A stretch of 64,000 nt of DNA, taken from assembly GCF_000219625.1 (NCBI RefSeq), contig NC_018217.1:3596001-3660000 (forward strand), read 5' to 3'. Shown here piece after piece: positions 1 to 12,051 of the stretch; position 1 is the stretch's first letter; every line of letters begins with the position of its first letter. A model generated the notes under the pieces. It was not told where the DNA came from. It did not search any database and was given only the letters and a program-made list of their open reading frames with translations. Origin of the DNA: Zymoseptoria tritici IPO323. Its lineage: Eukaryota > Ascomycota > Dothideomycetes > Mycosphaerellales > Mycosphaerellaceae. Made by a program: the position numbers and the translations under genes.

Positions 1-430
1 AACAGCGTTCGCGGTCCGGAGGGTCTTACTTTGCACTAGGGTACCGGCGAGTAGGACACGTCGGGTTAAAAGGTTAAGAAGCGGGACAGGTCGGCCGCTA
101 CTTATATAGAGAAGGCCGTAAGTGTACCGTTCTAGCGCATTTTAGACTATACTAACGCTAGGATGTAGAAGCAGGCTGCTACCGGGACCCCGAGGTCCAA
201 GAGAAGCCGCCTAATTAATCTAAAGGGCGCTATTACGGTCCAGTCGTTAACAGAAAAGCTTAATAAGTACAAGACTGCCTTGCATCGTAATAGCAAGGCC
301 CTAGAGAGGTTTAATACGTACGCTAGGGGTACAGGAAAGACTAACAGGGAGGCGTTAAAGGCTTTAGTGCGCACTACGGCCGCTTAGGAGCGTAGAGAGG
401 ACGCTTCGGACGAGGATAGCGATAATTAAG
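1..430 (+). pseudogene. Unidentified transposon coding remnant
   Basis: Read on the plus strand, about positions 100 to 428 give a mostly open frame interrupted only by TAG/TAA, the pattern left by RIP. The visible product is basic and then acidic: a Lys/Arg-rich stretch, a helical segment with KLNKYKTAL, a segment EALKALVRTTAA, and an acidic tail EDASDEDSDN before a TAA near 427. I do not recognise the family. It could be the C-terminus of another DNA transposon protein. The remnant runs off the left edge of the window. Confidence 0.35.
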
Positions 431-649
431 CCGGTTTAGTCTAGTTAGCTCTAGTAGTATGTAGGGTATAATAGATAACGCTATTACGCAGAGTAATAGG
501 GCCCTTTTGAGTTATAATAGCGCAGAATAGCTTAAAGTGGGCTAGAATAGTCTAGAATGGAAAACCTTAACGCCTAAATAAAATCCCTAGAATTATTAAA
601 AATGTTAAAGTCCTATATTATAAAGGAAAAAAGGATTAAAAAATTGACT

Positions 650-3600
650 AAGGGGGTTAGCGTTTTTTCTGGAATTTACCGCGCGCAGTTGGTCCTTTCT
701 AGCCTATTCTGCGCCGGTAGGCCCGCATTGCTGCCGGGCTAATATTAACTACTACTTCCCAGGAGTTCTCGGACTAGTCGTAATCTTTCTACTTAATAAG
801 GTACTCCCGATTGTTTAGTTCGTCTATACGTTCGGCCAGAATAGCCTCGACTTCGTATTCGTCGTCCTCTCCTACGTCGTATCGCATTATCCTATCCTGT
901 TTGCGACTAAACTAGTCCGGGATAGATAGTTCTAGCAGAGAAATATAGAAGGTTAGGTAGATCTTTAGTAAGTCTAGTAGATCGAGCGTATATGCGACGC
1001 GGTTAATAACCGCTTTTACCTTATAAGGTCTAATGTATTTGTAATCGAGTTTCGCCGAAGGTCTTAATAACCTAATGTTGCGTGTATTAAGGTAGACTTC
1101 GTCTCCGACGTTAAAGGAGATGTCCTTCCTATGCTCGTTCGCCTACTTAGCTATTTGCTTCTTTGTTTTAGCTAGTCTAACCCGCAGTTTCTTCTAGTTA
1201 GAGATAACGCGGTCCGCAAGTTGTGCGGCGAACGGGGCTTCTCGTCCATTCTAGCGTAGTCTGGGCTAGTAGCACTGCCGAGGGTCCTGTGTCGTATACG
1301 CCTAGAATAGCGTAACCCCTATTGCGGAGTGTACGCTATTATTGTACGAGAATTCCGTAGTAGAGAGTAGGGAGGCCTAGTTGTCCTGTTTATAGTTGCA
1401 GTATATGCGAAGATACTACTCTAGCGTCTAGTTTTAGCGCTCTGTTTGCCCGTCTATTTAAGGGTGGAACGCTATGCTTAGTTTTCGGCGTATGCTAAGG
1501 TAGAAATAGAACGTGCTCTAGAATTTTAAGGTTAGGATAGGCCCTCGATCCGACGTAATCGTAGCTAGTGCGCTATAAAGTCGTACGACTTCCCTTATAA
1601 ATACCTCTACGAGCTCTGCTACGGTAATCGTCTTCTTATATAGCGCATAATAGACTATTTTAGTGCATCTGTTTACGATTACTAGGATTAAGTCGTAAGC
1701 CTAGCCTAGAAGTATGCTAGGTAGTAGGTCCGTTATAAAGTCTAGCGTTACATCCTCCTATAGTATAAGCGATAGTAGCTCTACGTGCAGCAATCCGTAA
1801 GGTTTGTGCCGTCGTAGCTTTAACCTACTGTACGCTTAATATGTCCGTATATAGTCCTTAACGTATTTCCTTATTTTAGGCTAGTAGAAACTCCTTTGTA
1901 GAAGTTCGAGCGTTCGAGAGAAGCCGAAGTGCCCTACTATAGGGTCGTCGTAGCATTCCTAAAGCAGTTAGAGTCTTATGCTTCCTTTAGGTACGTAGGC
2001 CTTGCCGTCTATATATGCGACTCTATCCTCGTTAGTCTATCGATCTGCCTAGAAAGTAGATTCCGCTTAGTCCTTCTCCTCGTTAATCCTGTTAAAGGTC
2101 GGATCTTTTAAGAGGGCGCGTTTTAGGCGCGTTTTTAGGTCTAGGGCGTCCTTTACTGCCCCCGCGTACCTTACTAGTCTATTATGGTCTAGATGCGGTT
2201 AGAATGCTGTCTAGAGGAGCCGCAAGCTTATAGACGACTCTTTGTCTATAGCCTACCGTCTAGAGTAGTCCTTGTCCGTTAGGTCGGGCCTTCTACTTAG
2301 TGCATCCGCCGCCCTATTAGCCTTGCCGGGTCTATAAATAGTCCTAAAGTCGATCTGCGACAACTACTTAGCCTATCTAACCTGCCGCCTAGACAAGGTC
2401 TTAGTCGTTATAAGAGTTTGTAGGTTTGCATAATCCGTTAGTAGTTCGACCTAGTATCGAGCTCCCTCTAGGTATTGTCTAAAGTGCTTAAAGGAGTCTA
2501 CGACTACTAATAGCTTAGCGTCTTCCGTAACGTAGTTCCGTTCTGCCGCGATTATCTTTCGTAAGAAGTATAATATAGGGAACTACTACGTTTTGCTATA
2601 GTCTTCGTATAGTTAGCTTAGGATGCCCGAGATTGCCTCGCCTAAGGCGTCGGTTTCTACCCTATAGGGCAGTTCTAGGTTAAAATAGCGTAGGATAGGA
2701 GCTTCCGAGAACCTCTTCCGCAATTCGTTAAAGGAAAGTATAGCTTGCTTATCGAGCTCTAAGTATGCTCGTTCCTTCTTACGTTAGTTTACTACCTTTT
2801 TCCCCTCTATGTAGCAGTTAAGTGCCGCAGCAAGGCGTAAGAAACCCTTAATAAAGCGCCTATAGTAGTTCGCGAAGCCGATAAAGACCCTAATATTATA
2901 TATTAACTAGGGAAGTAGCTACTCCTAGACCGATCTAACCCGTTCTAGGTCGATCTCTAGCCTATTACGTATAATAACGTACCTGAGGTAGTCGACGCGG
3001 TCCTTATAGAAATCGTACTTAGGTAAGTTAGCGTACAACTTATGTTTCCGGAGGCGCTCTAGCACCTCCCGGACGTAGCCCTCGTACTCCCCTACCGTTT
3101 TAGAGTATATAAGGATGTCGTCGAGGTAAACGACGTAGGACACGTCGATTAGCCCTACTAACACGCTATTAATAAAGTTTTAGAACACCGCGGGGGCATT
3201 GTAGAGCCCGAAGGGCATTACGGTGTATTCGAAATGGCCGTATCTAGTCCGGAAGGCTGTCTTCTACTCGTCGCCTTCCTAGATACGGACACGGTAGTAC
3301 GCGTAGCGGAGGTCTATCTTCGTAAAGTACCTAGCGCTAGCTAGCTAGTCTATTAACTTAGAGATTAGGGGAAGACCCCCCCTGTTCTTTACCGTAACCG
3401 CATTTAGGCCGCGGTAGTCGACATAGAGGCGGAGTGTATTGTCCTTTTTCCTCGCGAAGAGGATTAGCGCGCCCGCCGAGGATGTCGAGCGGCGAATAAA
3501 GCTACTCTTTAGATATTTAGGGAGCTACTTGCGCATTGCATCTATCTCTACCTCCGACAGAGCGTACATAGGGCTAAATAGGACCTTTGCTCCCTTAACT

Positions 3601-5404
3601 AGGTCGATCCTAAGATCGTACGGTCTATGCGGTGCTAACTCGCTAGCTAACTCCTCCGAAAAGACGTCGGAGAAGTTAGAGTACGCCGTTAGGACGCTAT
3701 TCTAGTCTAGTTCGAGTCTATTCTCGACCTCTTAGATCGACATAACGTAAAGAGCTGCCTCGACTTTACCGAGATACTCCTGGTAGAACCTGTCCGGGGA
3801 TACTACTACTATTGCTTAACGCTTACGAGGTTTCTACCTCTAGAAGACCTTCTTTAGAGCGAAGTTAATACCCGGGTTGTACTTCTCGAGCTAGGGCATG
3901 CCGAGTACGACTTCGAAACCGTAGATGCGTCCTACCTTAAACGTATCTACGCACTCCTACGCCTTGCTAGAAGTGTCTATAGCCTTATAGGAGTTTCTTG
4001 TTTCTCTAAAGACCTATAGGCTCTAGCTATTTAGAGTTAGGTACTTTGTCTAGGTAGATAGCTCGGAAACCGTCTACCCTATTTCCTTTGCTAGCATAGA
4101 ATCGTAGAAGTTGTCCTAGGCGCCGCTATTAATTAGGCCCCAGACCTTTCTAGACTCCCCTAGGCCGTTTAGCGTTAACTCGACGCTAATTAGGCGCCCT
4201 TGCTAGGCGCGGCGCTTTCCTAGCTTAGCCGAGCGCCGCTAATCCTTATTATAGAGGACTTAGCCTACCTAAGCAACAGCGTCTACTTAGGGGGCGTCTC
4301 TTTCCCCGAATCCTTCTATAGGTGCTAGTTAGTGCAGTCGCGGCGGATATGCCCGACCTATTAGCATCCGTAGTACGTAGCCTTAGAGGGGGCCTTCGGG
4401 TTCTGTTCGCTATCGCTAGTCCTTACCTTCTTACCGTCCGGGGTAGTAGAGCTATCGCTAGGGCGCTTCTTCGCCTACTTAGCGGACCTTTTAGCAGCCT
4501 GCCTCTTACAAGCCTCTTGTTTAGAGCCCTCGTTAGCACGGTAGGCCTTTTTAGCCCTTTCCTCGGCGTCTACTAGGTTTAGTAGGGTAGTAGGGTAGTT
4601 CGAGAGGCGGTTGCGAAGGGTCTATAGAAGGGCGCTATAGAACCTAAGGATCTTCTTGCTATCGTCCCTTTTATTAAGCTCCTTCTAGAGTATCTTTAGC
4701 TCCTCGAGGAGTTCTTCCGGCATGCGGTTACCTAGGGTAACCTTTTTTAGCTTCTCGTAGGCCTTTTCGCGCTGTTCGGTCTCTATACCTATCGAGTTAA
4801 GTATAACCTCCTTTATTATAGACTAGGTTAGCTTAGACTAGTTGTTAAGGCCGTCGACGTAGCGTTCCTAGTAGTCTTACTAGAGCTTTCCTATATAGTC
4901 GGCAGTAAAGTCGACCTTACAGTCTTCGCGTTCGGCGAATCCTTTATATCGTCTAAAGGCTCTTTCGAGGGCTTAGACCTAGTCGTCGTAGCTCGTATGC
5001 GACTTGCCCTCGAAGACTAGTAGCTCCTTCGACTTAGGGAGGTTATCCCTTATCTTAGTATACTAGTTAGGTTCGGAGAAAAGATAGCGGAGGGTAGCCG
5101 TCCTTAGGTTCCTTTCTAGCGTAGGATAGTCTAGTTCGGTACGGAGTTCCTTAATCTTCTACTAAAGGGTTAAGAACTCGAAGGTAGCGCGGGCGACTTC
5201 GTTATCGTACTCCCGGGTAGCCTTTTCTTCCGCGGTCTCTTCCGATCTAGGCTAGTTAAGAAGGTTAACGTCCTACAGCTAACTAGTAGGCGTAGCCGAT
5301 AGCTCTATAGAGGAAGCGCTCGCCTATTGTCGGGCGGAGGTATTAGGAAGGGAATCGTCCTAACGACGGGTAACCTTTAGAGCTATGTCGGTAGTTTTCG
5401 GCAT
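650..5404 (-). mobile_element. Ty3/gypsy chromovirus relic, RIP-degraded
   Basis: The minus strand reads as a gag-pol polyprotein broken by many TAG/TAA codons. A gag start ATG lies at 5404 (MPKTTD). A CCHC knuckle (Cx2Cx4Hx4C, first Cys now Tyr, then GHIRRDC) sits around 4330-4375. The reverse transcriptase shows [12 protein letters not shown] near 3420-3390 and the catalytic YLDDILIYS near 3130-3110, followed by RNase H. At the 3' end, about 890-690, a chromodomain reads YEVEAILAERID...NNREYLIK...DYD...SENSWE, with W codons turned into TAG. A chromodomain after integrase defines chromoviruses, which use it to target heterochromatin. No matching LTR pair was found, so the ends are approximate. 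The element cannot code for anything functional now. Confidence 0.85.
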
Positions 5405-5840
5405 AGTTGTACGGTTGTTTTTAATTAAATCGAATATTAGAAGCACCTTAAGAGGGAGTGTAGGCTTGCACTAAAAACAAATAGTTATAGAATGTAACGA
5501 GTCGATTCGATAAGGAAGGGAATAGACGAGAGCGTCCCCCGAGGCTATGTACCCGCCCTTCGTATTACTAAATGCGTCCCTCCGCCTAGACTAGGCACCG
5601 GTCGTAGTCTAACGTCCGCTCGGGGGCTATCGTGCGCCCGTAAGGTTCGTTCCTCTATAGGATGTCCTAGTCTAGGCCAGATAAGATAGTACCGGTAATC
5701 TGTAGTGCTAGGATAGTCCAGGTTGGGACAGGTAGGAGACGTCATCGTGAGGGTGTCCTTATAGCAAGCTCTAGAACTTCGTCCTTAGCCTACCTATACA
5801 CTATAGCTCTTATAGCGGCGTTAACATCGCTAAAACTACT
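5405..5840. other. Spacer between chromovirus and hAT relics
   Basis: This interval should hold the 5' leader and perhaps the 5' LTR of the minus-strand chromovirus, but no repeat pair was recognised. Short open frames here are not convincing. I see no gene. Confidence 0.4.
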
Positions 5841-7475
5841 ATTGCAATTATATGCCAATTCTCTATTCCTTACTACCGGATCGGCTACTTCTGTAGTAAC
5901 AATGTAAGTAACAACGACACGTGCATAGCTGCTCTTATAGGTAAATTCGGCTATAGCTTCGACCCTATTAAAAGGAGACTGCGCTGCGTTAGCTACATCT
6001 TTAACCTCGTTGCGAAGGCTTGTATAGTCGGCTACAAGGACGACGACTCTTTAGAAGTAGAGCTTAATTAGGACGGTAAGAAGGCATTCGAGATGCTACT
6101 AACATAGCGTAAGAAGGGCTCTGTTAGCAAGCTCTACAACATTATTATATACGTCCTTATCTCGCCGTAGCGTAAGGAGATCCTCGCTTATTTATAGCTG
6201 CCCTCCGACGTAGATAACTACACCGTTGTAAAGATAATATATAAGCTTATTCGCGATAACGACACACGCTAGAACAGCTTGTATGCTATAATCGAGCGTG
6301 CAATTAAGCTACGTGATCCCCTTAATGCATTCGTGCTCTAGATCGTAACTAAGTAGTACGCATATAAGGCTAGTAAACGCATACTAAATATCGACACTTC
6401 TACTAACTCCTTCGTAGACATCCTACAACTACAAGCATAGCCACAAGCCGGTTAATAAACGCCTTTAGAAGCGCTAGCGACTAACGATCCTTAATAACCG
6501 CCTTACGTACGAGGATTAGTAGGTGTTAATGTAATATATAAAGATCTTAAAGCCGCTCGCTTAGGCTACACTACGCCTTTAAGGAAAGGTCGGTTAATAT
6601 AGTTAGATCTAGCTAGTGTTGCTAACGCTTAAGAAGCTGCTTAGTTACTTCGAGGACATAAAGCGGCTATATAGCGTCGATAACGCTAAGGCGGTAATAG
6701 AGCAGTATCCTTATGCACCTAAGCTAGACTAAGAGTTCCACTTCCGCTAGAACGTCAACCTCGCGTAGAAGAAGCTAGATGCTTACTACACCCTTACAGA
6801 TATAACACCTATCTACGTCGTAGCAGTCGTACTTTATCTACGCTATAACATAGGCTAGCTTATAAAGAAGTAGAGTGCGAAGAAGGACTAGATCGCTAAC
6901 GCGAAGGTAGAATTAAAGGCGTTGTGGACTTACTACTCGTAGTAGCTAAACAGATTTAATAGCAACAACGCACACAATAGCAGCGATATTACACCCTCTT
7001 AGTTAGCCTCGCAACTACAACGCATACGCGGTCTACGCTATTACCGAGTGCTCGATAAAGACGAGCCGGACGACTTCGACATAGGCAACAGTAGTAATAA
7101 GGCGCGTACAAAGTAGAAACGACCGGTAGCAACAGTAGATAAGCAATAGTCGCTTTACACCGCTATAGAGTCTAACTACTATGTCGGCGACGTGTATGCG
7201 TAGTAGTAGAATAAGCGCTTTAAATAGCCTTAATTAACAGCTATAGCACTAGACGTGCTTACTACGCCGCCTATAAGTAACGAGCCAGAGCGGCTGTTTA
7301 GCAAGACTAGCCTTATAGTTATAAGCTACCGCAACCGCCTTAAAGAAGATACTATATCGACAACCGCCTTACTATATAGCTAGACTCGTAAGGGCGTAAT
7401 ATTATAGTAAGACTTTAAGCCGGAGGTGATACTGCTAGACGACGACAGCGACGGCGACGGCGACATAGCCGAATA
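5840..7475 (+). mobile_element. hAT-family transposase relic, RIP-degraded
   Basis: The plus strand encodes a hAT transposase interrupted by many TAG/TAA stops. Near 5875-6025 the frame reads IGYFCSNNVSNNDTCIAAL and then RRLRCVSYIFNLVAKA, matching the conserved fungal hAT block of the type gyf-DNasNNdt followed by RRLRCigHiiNLva. Near 7255-7400 it reads TTPPISNEPERLFS and SYRNRLKEDTIS, the C-terminal hAT dimerisation region. An acidic run of Asp, Ser and Gly codons ends the frame at about 7475. Neither terminal inverted repeats nor an 8-bp target duplication was located, so the limits are those of the coding remnant. Confidence 0.8.
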
Positions 7476-7480
7476 AACGC

Positions 7481-7653
7481 TTACAACACCCTTATTAAGA
7501 GCCTTATAAGACCCTTACTAAGAGCCTTATAAGACCCTTACTAAGAGCCTTACAACAACACCCTTACTAAGAGCCCTACAACAACACCCTTACTAAGAGC
7601 CTTACTAACAACACCCTTACTAAGAGCCGTACTAAGAGCCGCACTAACAACAC
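7481..7653. repeat. Imperfect tandem repeat, core CCCTTACTAAGAGCC
   Basis: About eight copies of a unit of roughly 19-27 bases built around CCCTTACTAAGAGCC, some separated by TTACAACAA and some by TTATAAGA. It follows the hAT coding remnant directly and lies in the element's presumed 3' non-coding part. Confidence 0.8.
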
Positions 7654-8170
7654 CTCTACTGCCCTTACTACTATAAACATTACCGGCTAAGTTATAAAAA
7701 CTAAAGGAGTTTCTAGCCTTCTTATTAGCCGACCGTTTAACAGCAGATTCGTCGTTTCTGGCTCCTGTGCGAGTCGTTTGCGCGAGTAAGAGATGTGCGG
7801 CGGCGTGCTCGAATCTACCGCCGAGCGGAGGTGTCGGAATCTATGTTGTATACAGCTATACCCTTTAATCTAGCTATATCCTTTAATCCATTAATCTACT
7901 ACTAATCCACCAATCTATCTACTAACACCATTAATCTATTAATCCCCTTAATCTATCGCTATAGCCAAGATTAATTAATTGTAACCCCTGCAATGCTAAG
8001 TAACAGCGAGGATTAATTAATGGATTGACCAACTCGATAGATTGGTCAATCGGCCGATTGATTGTTCACCACTCTGTAATGCCGGAGATGCTCATTAGAC
8101 AGATTACCATTGCTACCGACACGAGTTATTGAACATGTTCTGCTATCTTAACTGTACGCTATCAAGCGTT
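7654..8170. other. Non-coding stretch with clustered TTAATCYA motifs
   Basis: No gene is visible. Between about 7,860 and 7,960 the motif TTAATC(C/T) recurs many times. From about 7,970 to 8,070 the inverse form (GATTAATTAA, TGGATTGA, AGATTGG, CGATTGATTG) recurs. Subterminal motif clusters of this kind are typical of hAT ends, so this may be the right end of the hAT element (inference). Confidence 0.4.
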
Positions 8171-8296
8171 TCCTGCCAGCATACCTGCACGACTATCGAG
8201 CTTGTCCTGCCAGCGTACCTTCACGGTCTTCTACTATGTCCTGCCAGCATACATACACGACTGTTGGCCATGTCCTGCCAACGTACATTTATAAGC
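8171..8296. repeat. 34-bp minisatellite, about 3.7 copies
   Basis: The word TCCTGCCA begins at 8171, 8205, 8239 and 8273, an exact 34-base spacing. Units share TCCTGCCAGCRTAC plus a variable half. The period is not a multiple of three and I see no gene around it. It lies just right of the RIP-affected zone and is not RIPped itself. Confidence 0.85.
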
Positions 8297-8917
8297 ACCG
8301 ACGGGAATGGCAGACGTCCCTACAGACTTGTATAGAGTAGCAGGGAGCTGCCTTTTGGCGGGCGTGCCAGGTGGAGAGTCGGAGTCCGGGTCGCGCTCTG
8401 GGCATTTGTCTTGGCCGAGTGTTCCAATGACCATAGCCCGGGGCTTCATCTTCTCCCAGTGTGTCATGGTATGACGATTACCATTAGCTGCGTTGGGCAG
8501 GATCTGGTCGTCACGGGTGCCAAAGATGCCTATCGAGCCATTCCTCGACAGGTGCAGCGCTCCTCACCAGCGGTGGCGACATCGTGGCGCGGTTTTCACG
8601 CTGTATGTGTTTGCTTGTTGGCGTATTGATGATGTGAGTAAGAGGGTGAACGAAGCGAGGACTGTCCAGGGCCGGGTTGGCCGACTTGCCTGTGGTCAGG
8701 CAATCCACCACAAGGTAAGTATTGAAGACGTCTACTCCGATGCGTTCGGGTGCTGTAGAGACCACAGAGGGTAAGAATATACGCCAGCTATCGCTGCATC
8801 ATTGTGCGGTTATTGAGAATACCTTCGAATAAGGAATCATCCGGACCAGAAAGGTGGTATATGACGATGGCCGCTTGTCTCGCCCACCGTGACCGACAAG
8901 CTCAACACGACCATCTC
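8297..8917. other. Unassigned sequence downstream of the M3 gene
   Basis: This un-RIPped stretch follows the stop of the M3 gene on the minus strand and should contain its 3' UTR. The minus strand has two frames (8,511-8,765 and 8,234-8,467) with some protein-like text but no family I recognise and no supportable start. They could be exons of a neighbouring gene or a decayed one. Confidence 0.3.
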
Positions 8918-9800
8918 TCAAGACCCCTTGCCCTTGATCCCCAACTGACGATAGTACCCGTCAGTGTTCGGCTCCCTCTCCAGGAACGCCGGCAACAGCT
9001 TTTTGATGTCCTTCGTCCCAGACGGCTGCAGCACAGTCTGGCGATATCTCCATCCGGTCGCGCTGTTGAACGGATCGTCGTAAAAGGCCGTGTAGAAGAC
9101 ATCTGCCGCGTAGGCCGTACACCATTGGTAAGAGTAGTAGAGGCCCGCGTAGTATGCACTGACGAATTGGCTGATTTGGCCTATTAGGTTGCCCCACGCG
9201 TTGCCCTTCGAGAGAAGGATGTCCAAGTTAGCAGGCGTCTTCGATGTTCGTGGGAGAGGACAACTCCGAGACGTGCTCTGTGCCTTGCATATCAAATTAT
9301 GCTTACCTGGCCGAGGTCGGAGTTATCTGGAAAGCCAGACACTCTACGGAAAATTTCATTGTATCTGAAAGGGAGGGGGGAAGGGTTAGCACTGTTCTCC
9401 GACAAGTTTGAGCGCTCGTTCGCGCTACTCACACTGCGGCGTCATCGGTTGATTGAACTTCCTCGAGACTGGTCGACCCATACAACTTCCGGTCGACGCG
9501 CGAAAAGGCGATCTGGTCCAATGCGTCGATTCCCTGGTTCAAGGCGGAGGATTTGACGACTTTGGCAATCAGATCGTCAGGCATCGTGACCGGGGGGAGA
9601 GGAGCGTCGGGCGCCTCGCCTTGCTCTTTCCTCCATGCTTCGGCAGCTTGTGGTGAGAATGACGACCAGTGTGTACTACCAGAGGGTGACATGGTCAATA
9701 CGGATAGCATAACGAAGAGCCGATGCGAATTCTACCTTATACTCTTCAGCGCTTCTGGGATAAGGGCGAAATTTTCCATGAACATGGCCGGAAATTCGAG
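8918..9800 (-). pseudogene. M3 peptidase 3' segment, C-terminal domain
   Basis: Four exons (9800-9736, 9675-9433, 9364-9307, 9205-8918) encode LEFPAMFMENFALIPEALK, AAEAWRKEQGEAPDA, YNEIFRRVSG and the conserved C-terminus with YYSYQWCTAYAADVFYTAF, GWRYRQTVLQPSG and the final QLGI. Introns are 9735-9676, 9432-9365 and 9306-9206. The stop TGA ends at 8918. No lesion is visible. Confidence 0.87.
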
Positions 9801-9890
9801 CTATAGTGAAGAATATAAGGTCAGCGAAATGTCGTAGACATCTGGAACGGACAAAGGCCTGGCCCCCAAAACACTCTCGAACCGCACAGG
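9801..9890 (-). repeat. Introner-like intron D, 3' part
   Basis: This is the remainder of the intron split by retrotransposon copy 1. It contains GTTCGAGAGTGTTTTGGGGG, the ATGTCTACGACAT block and the acceptor TAG at 9803-9801. Positions 9887-9890 (CAGG) are the left target duplication of copy 1. Confidence 0.72.
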
Positions 9891-10064
9891 TGTTCAAAAA
9901 CACCAAACACCTCGCTCAGGTTTACTTGAACCCTTAAAGCCTCAGGCACCGTTTCACTTGAAGGCTCGTTATTATTATATGACTCGCTCGTTTCAGTTAG
10001 TCTATATAGCTTAAGGGCCTCCGCCCTTATAAATAAGTATTATTCTTTTTCCGCTTTTTGATCA
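9891..10064 (+). repeat. 5' LTR of copy 1 (174 bp)
   Basis: It begins TGTTCAAAAACACC and ends TTTTGATCA (TG...CA). It contains GTCTATATAGC and CTTATAAAT, TATA-like, around a short hairpin AAGGGC/GCCCTT. The 5' neighbour CAGG is the target duplication. Confidence 0.93.
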
Positions 10065-10581
10065 TCTAGTAGCTAAGAGCACTTAAGGCGGCTCCTTAGC
10101 CGTCTTACTAGCTAGCTCTGCTACTTAAGGGTTAGAGCTGGCCGGATACTCGATTTATTGCCTATTTAATTAAACTAGCTTGAAACGACTCTAGTTTAAG
10201 ACCTCCTTGGACCTATAGACTATACCGGACTTTCTACTTAGACTATACACCTAACTAGAAGCACCGGGTTTTCTATAGCTAGGGGTCCTATACATGGCGA
10301 TTTACTTAGCGGTGCTATATGTGCTGGATTGCTAACTTCTACTTAAACGTTAACGCAAAACTCGTTTTGCCTTAAGTTTAAGACTTAAAGCATAGAATTA
10401 CCGCACTTAAAACTAGTTACCTAAACACTTAAAGCGCGCTATATTTGAACACGACAATAGCTAGAGCTGCCTAGCCGCTTAAGGAACTATAAGGAGGAAG
10501 TTATAACCCTTTAAGTTACCGGAAGCAACAACAACAGCAACTTAATTTAGTTCGATTAACAACCTATCCTACTAAGACAAG

Positions 10582-12051
10582 ATGTCCGTTACTAGCTAAG
10601 CCGAAGGAACTACAGAGCTTCCTTCCTCCTACGACTTAAACCTAACAGTCGCTAAAGGAGAAAGGCTTAAGGAAGATAGGCAAGGCTATCTAAGCCTAAT
10701 CGACGAACTTAATCGCATTAAGGAACGAGGTAGCGATACAGGGGCGGCACTATCTACTACTGCTCGTCTCTTCCCTAAAGGAGATCCTTAGACGGATCCC
10801 CTAGCTCTACTTAGAGCTAATGTTACCTTCCGAACTCCTACTTAACTAAGCCGACCTGCTGCTAATGTAGGCTTAGGCCCTACTTATTTCAGCGAGCATG
10901 TGGCCGCCTTAAGGGAAATGGAGGAACATATTAATCGACTTAAAGCGGACGCTGTCCGACTTTAGGCCGAGAACGCCCGCTTGTCCTAGGAGCCTGTTCG
11001 AGCAGGATCTGCCAACAGGCCTATCCGGGGACCAAGCGAGCTAGGAGCCGTACGGTTTAAGCTATCCCTATATCGAGGAGATAACCCTAGACACGGCTTA
11101 AGTAACGATAAGGGACTAAGTCGTCCCTATCGCCACACGTCTGGAACACTAGGCAGGGATACAACTCCCCTTAATTCCTTAGATACTTTTATTAAGGCTT
11201 CCGTCCGGGCACTAGAACTATACTAGGGAGATACTCGAAACAACGCTGCTAATATCTGGGTCAGGTCTATAGAGCGTTACTTAAGGTCTTAGATTGCCCT
11301 AAGATAGAGGGGTATCCGCCTATCCGAAGCTAACCTTATCGAATTAGTAGGTGGCTAGATGTAGCGTAACGCCCTTGCCTAGTAGGAGGAACAGGAAGAG
11401 ACTTGTAGGCTTGAAATTATCGAGGGAACCTATACCCTTAACTTAATGCTCGGCAACCTCGTCTCCTATTTCTAAGATTATTATTACTAAGAGAAGCTCT
11501 GGAGACAATACCGAGCTCTTAAGCAAACAGGAGGTGTTATTACCTTCTATTACAAAATCCTCTCTGTAGCTCGCATGCTTAAGCTAAGGCCTAATAACTT
11601 CTCTAATGCTACTATCTTCTTTAATAGGCTTAAGCTGTCGATCCGAGCGGAGCTTATTCGACATAAGCTTACCCCTTAAAAGGCTGGACTGCAGGAGATT
11701 ATAGACTAGGCTTAAGCTATTAATGTAGCCAACTAGGAGGTCGTAGATTCTTAAAGGGGCCCGAGAATGGATGCCCCTGCCTTTAAGGAAAACCGCAATG
11801 CTCTTGCTCGAAAAGCCTTTAAGCCGAGAAAGGTAAACAAGACTACGGTAGAGTATGTTGCCGCTACCCTTAAACATATAACTACCGATAATAACTCCAA
11901 ACCTTAAGAGTATTCCTTAAAGTGCTATAACTGCGGAGTCGCCGGACACACCTAGTATTGCTATTAGAAGAAGCTTAAGCTAGACTTGCAGAAGAAGTAG
12001 GACGACTACAACAGACGCAAGGGGGGCTTAAGCAAGCCGACAAAAAAATAG
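10582..12051 (+). pseudogene. Copy 1 gag, 489 codons plus stop
   Basis: The frame from ATG 10582 (MSVTS) stays in register to TAG 12049-12051, broken by TAG/TAA. A CCHC knuckle, CYNCGVAGHT.YC, begins at 11923 in the same frame. The last bases before the stop are seven A residues at 12042-12048, arranged A_AAA_AAA in the gag frame, a textbook -1 slippery site. Capsid and nucleocapsid roles are inferred from position and the knuckle. Confidence 0.82.

Noticed and set aside
8234..8765. Possible minus-strand gene next to the M3 3' end
   Set aside because: Two short frames with some protein-like text but no known family, start or splice model. Left as unassigned sequence.
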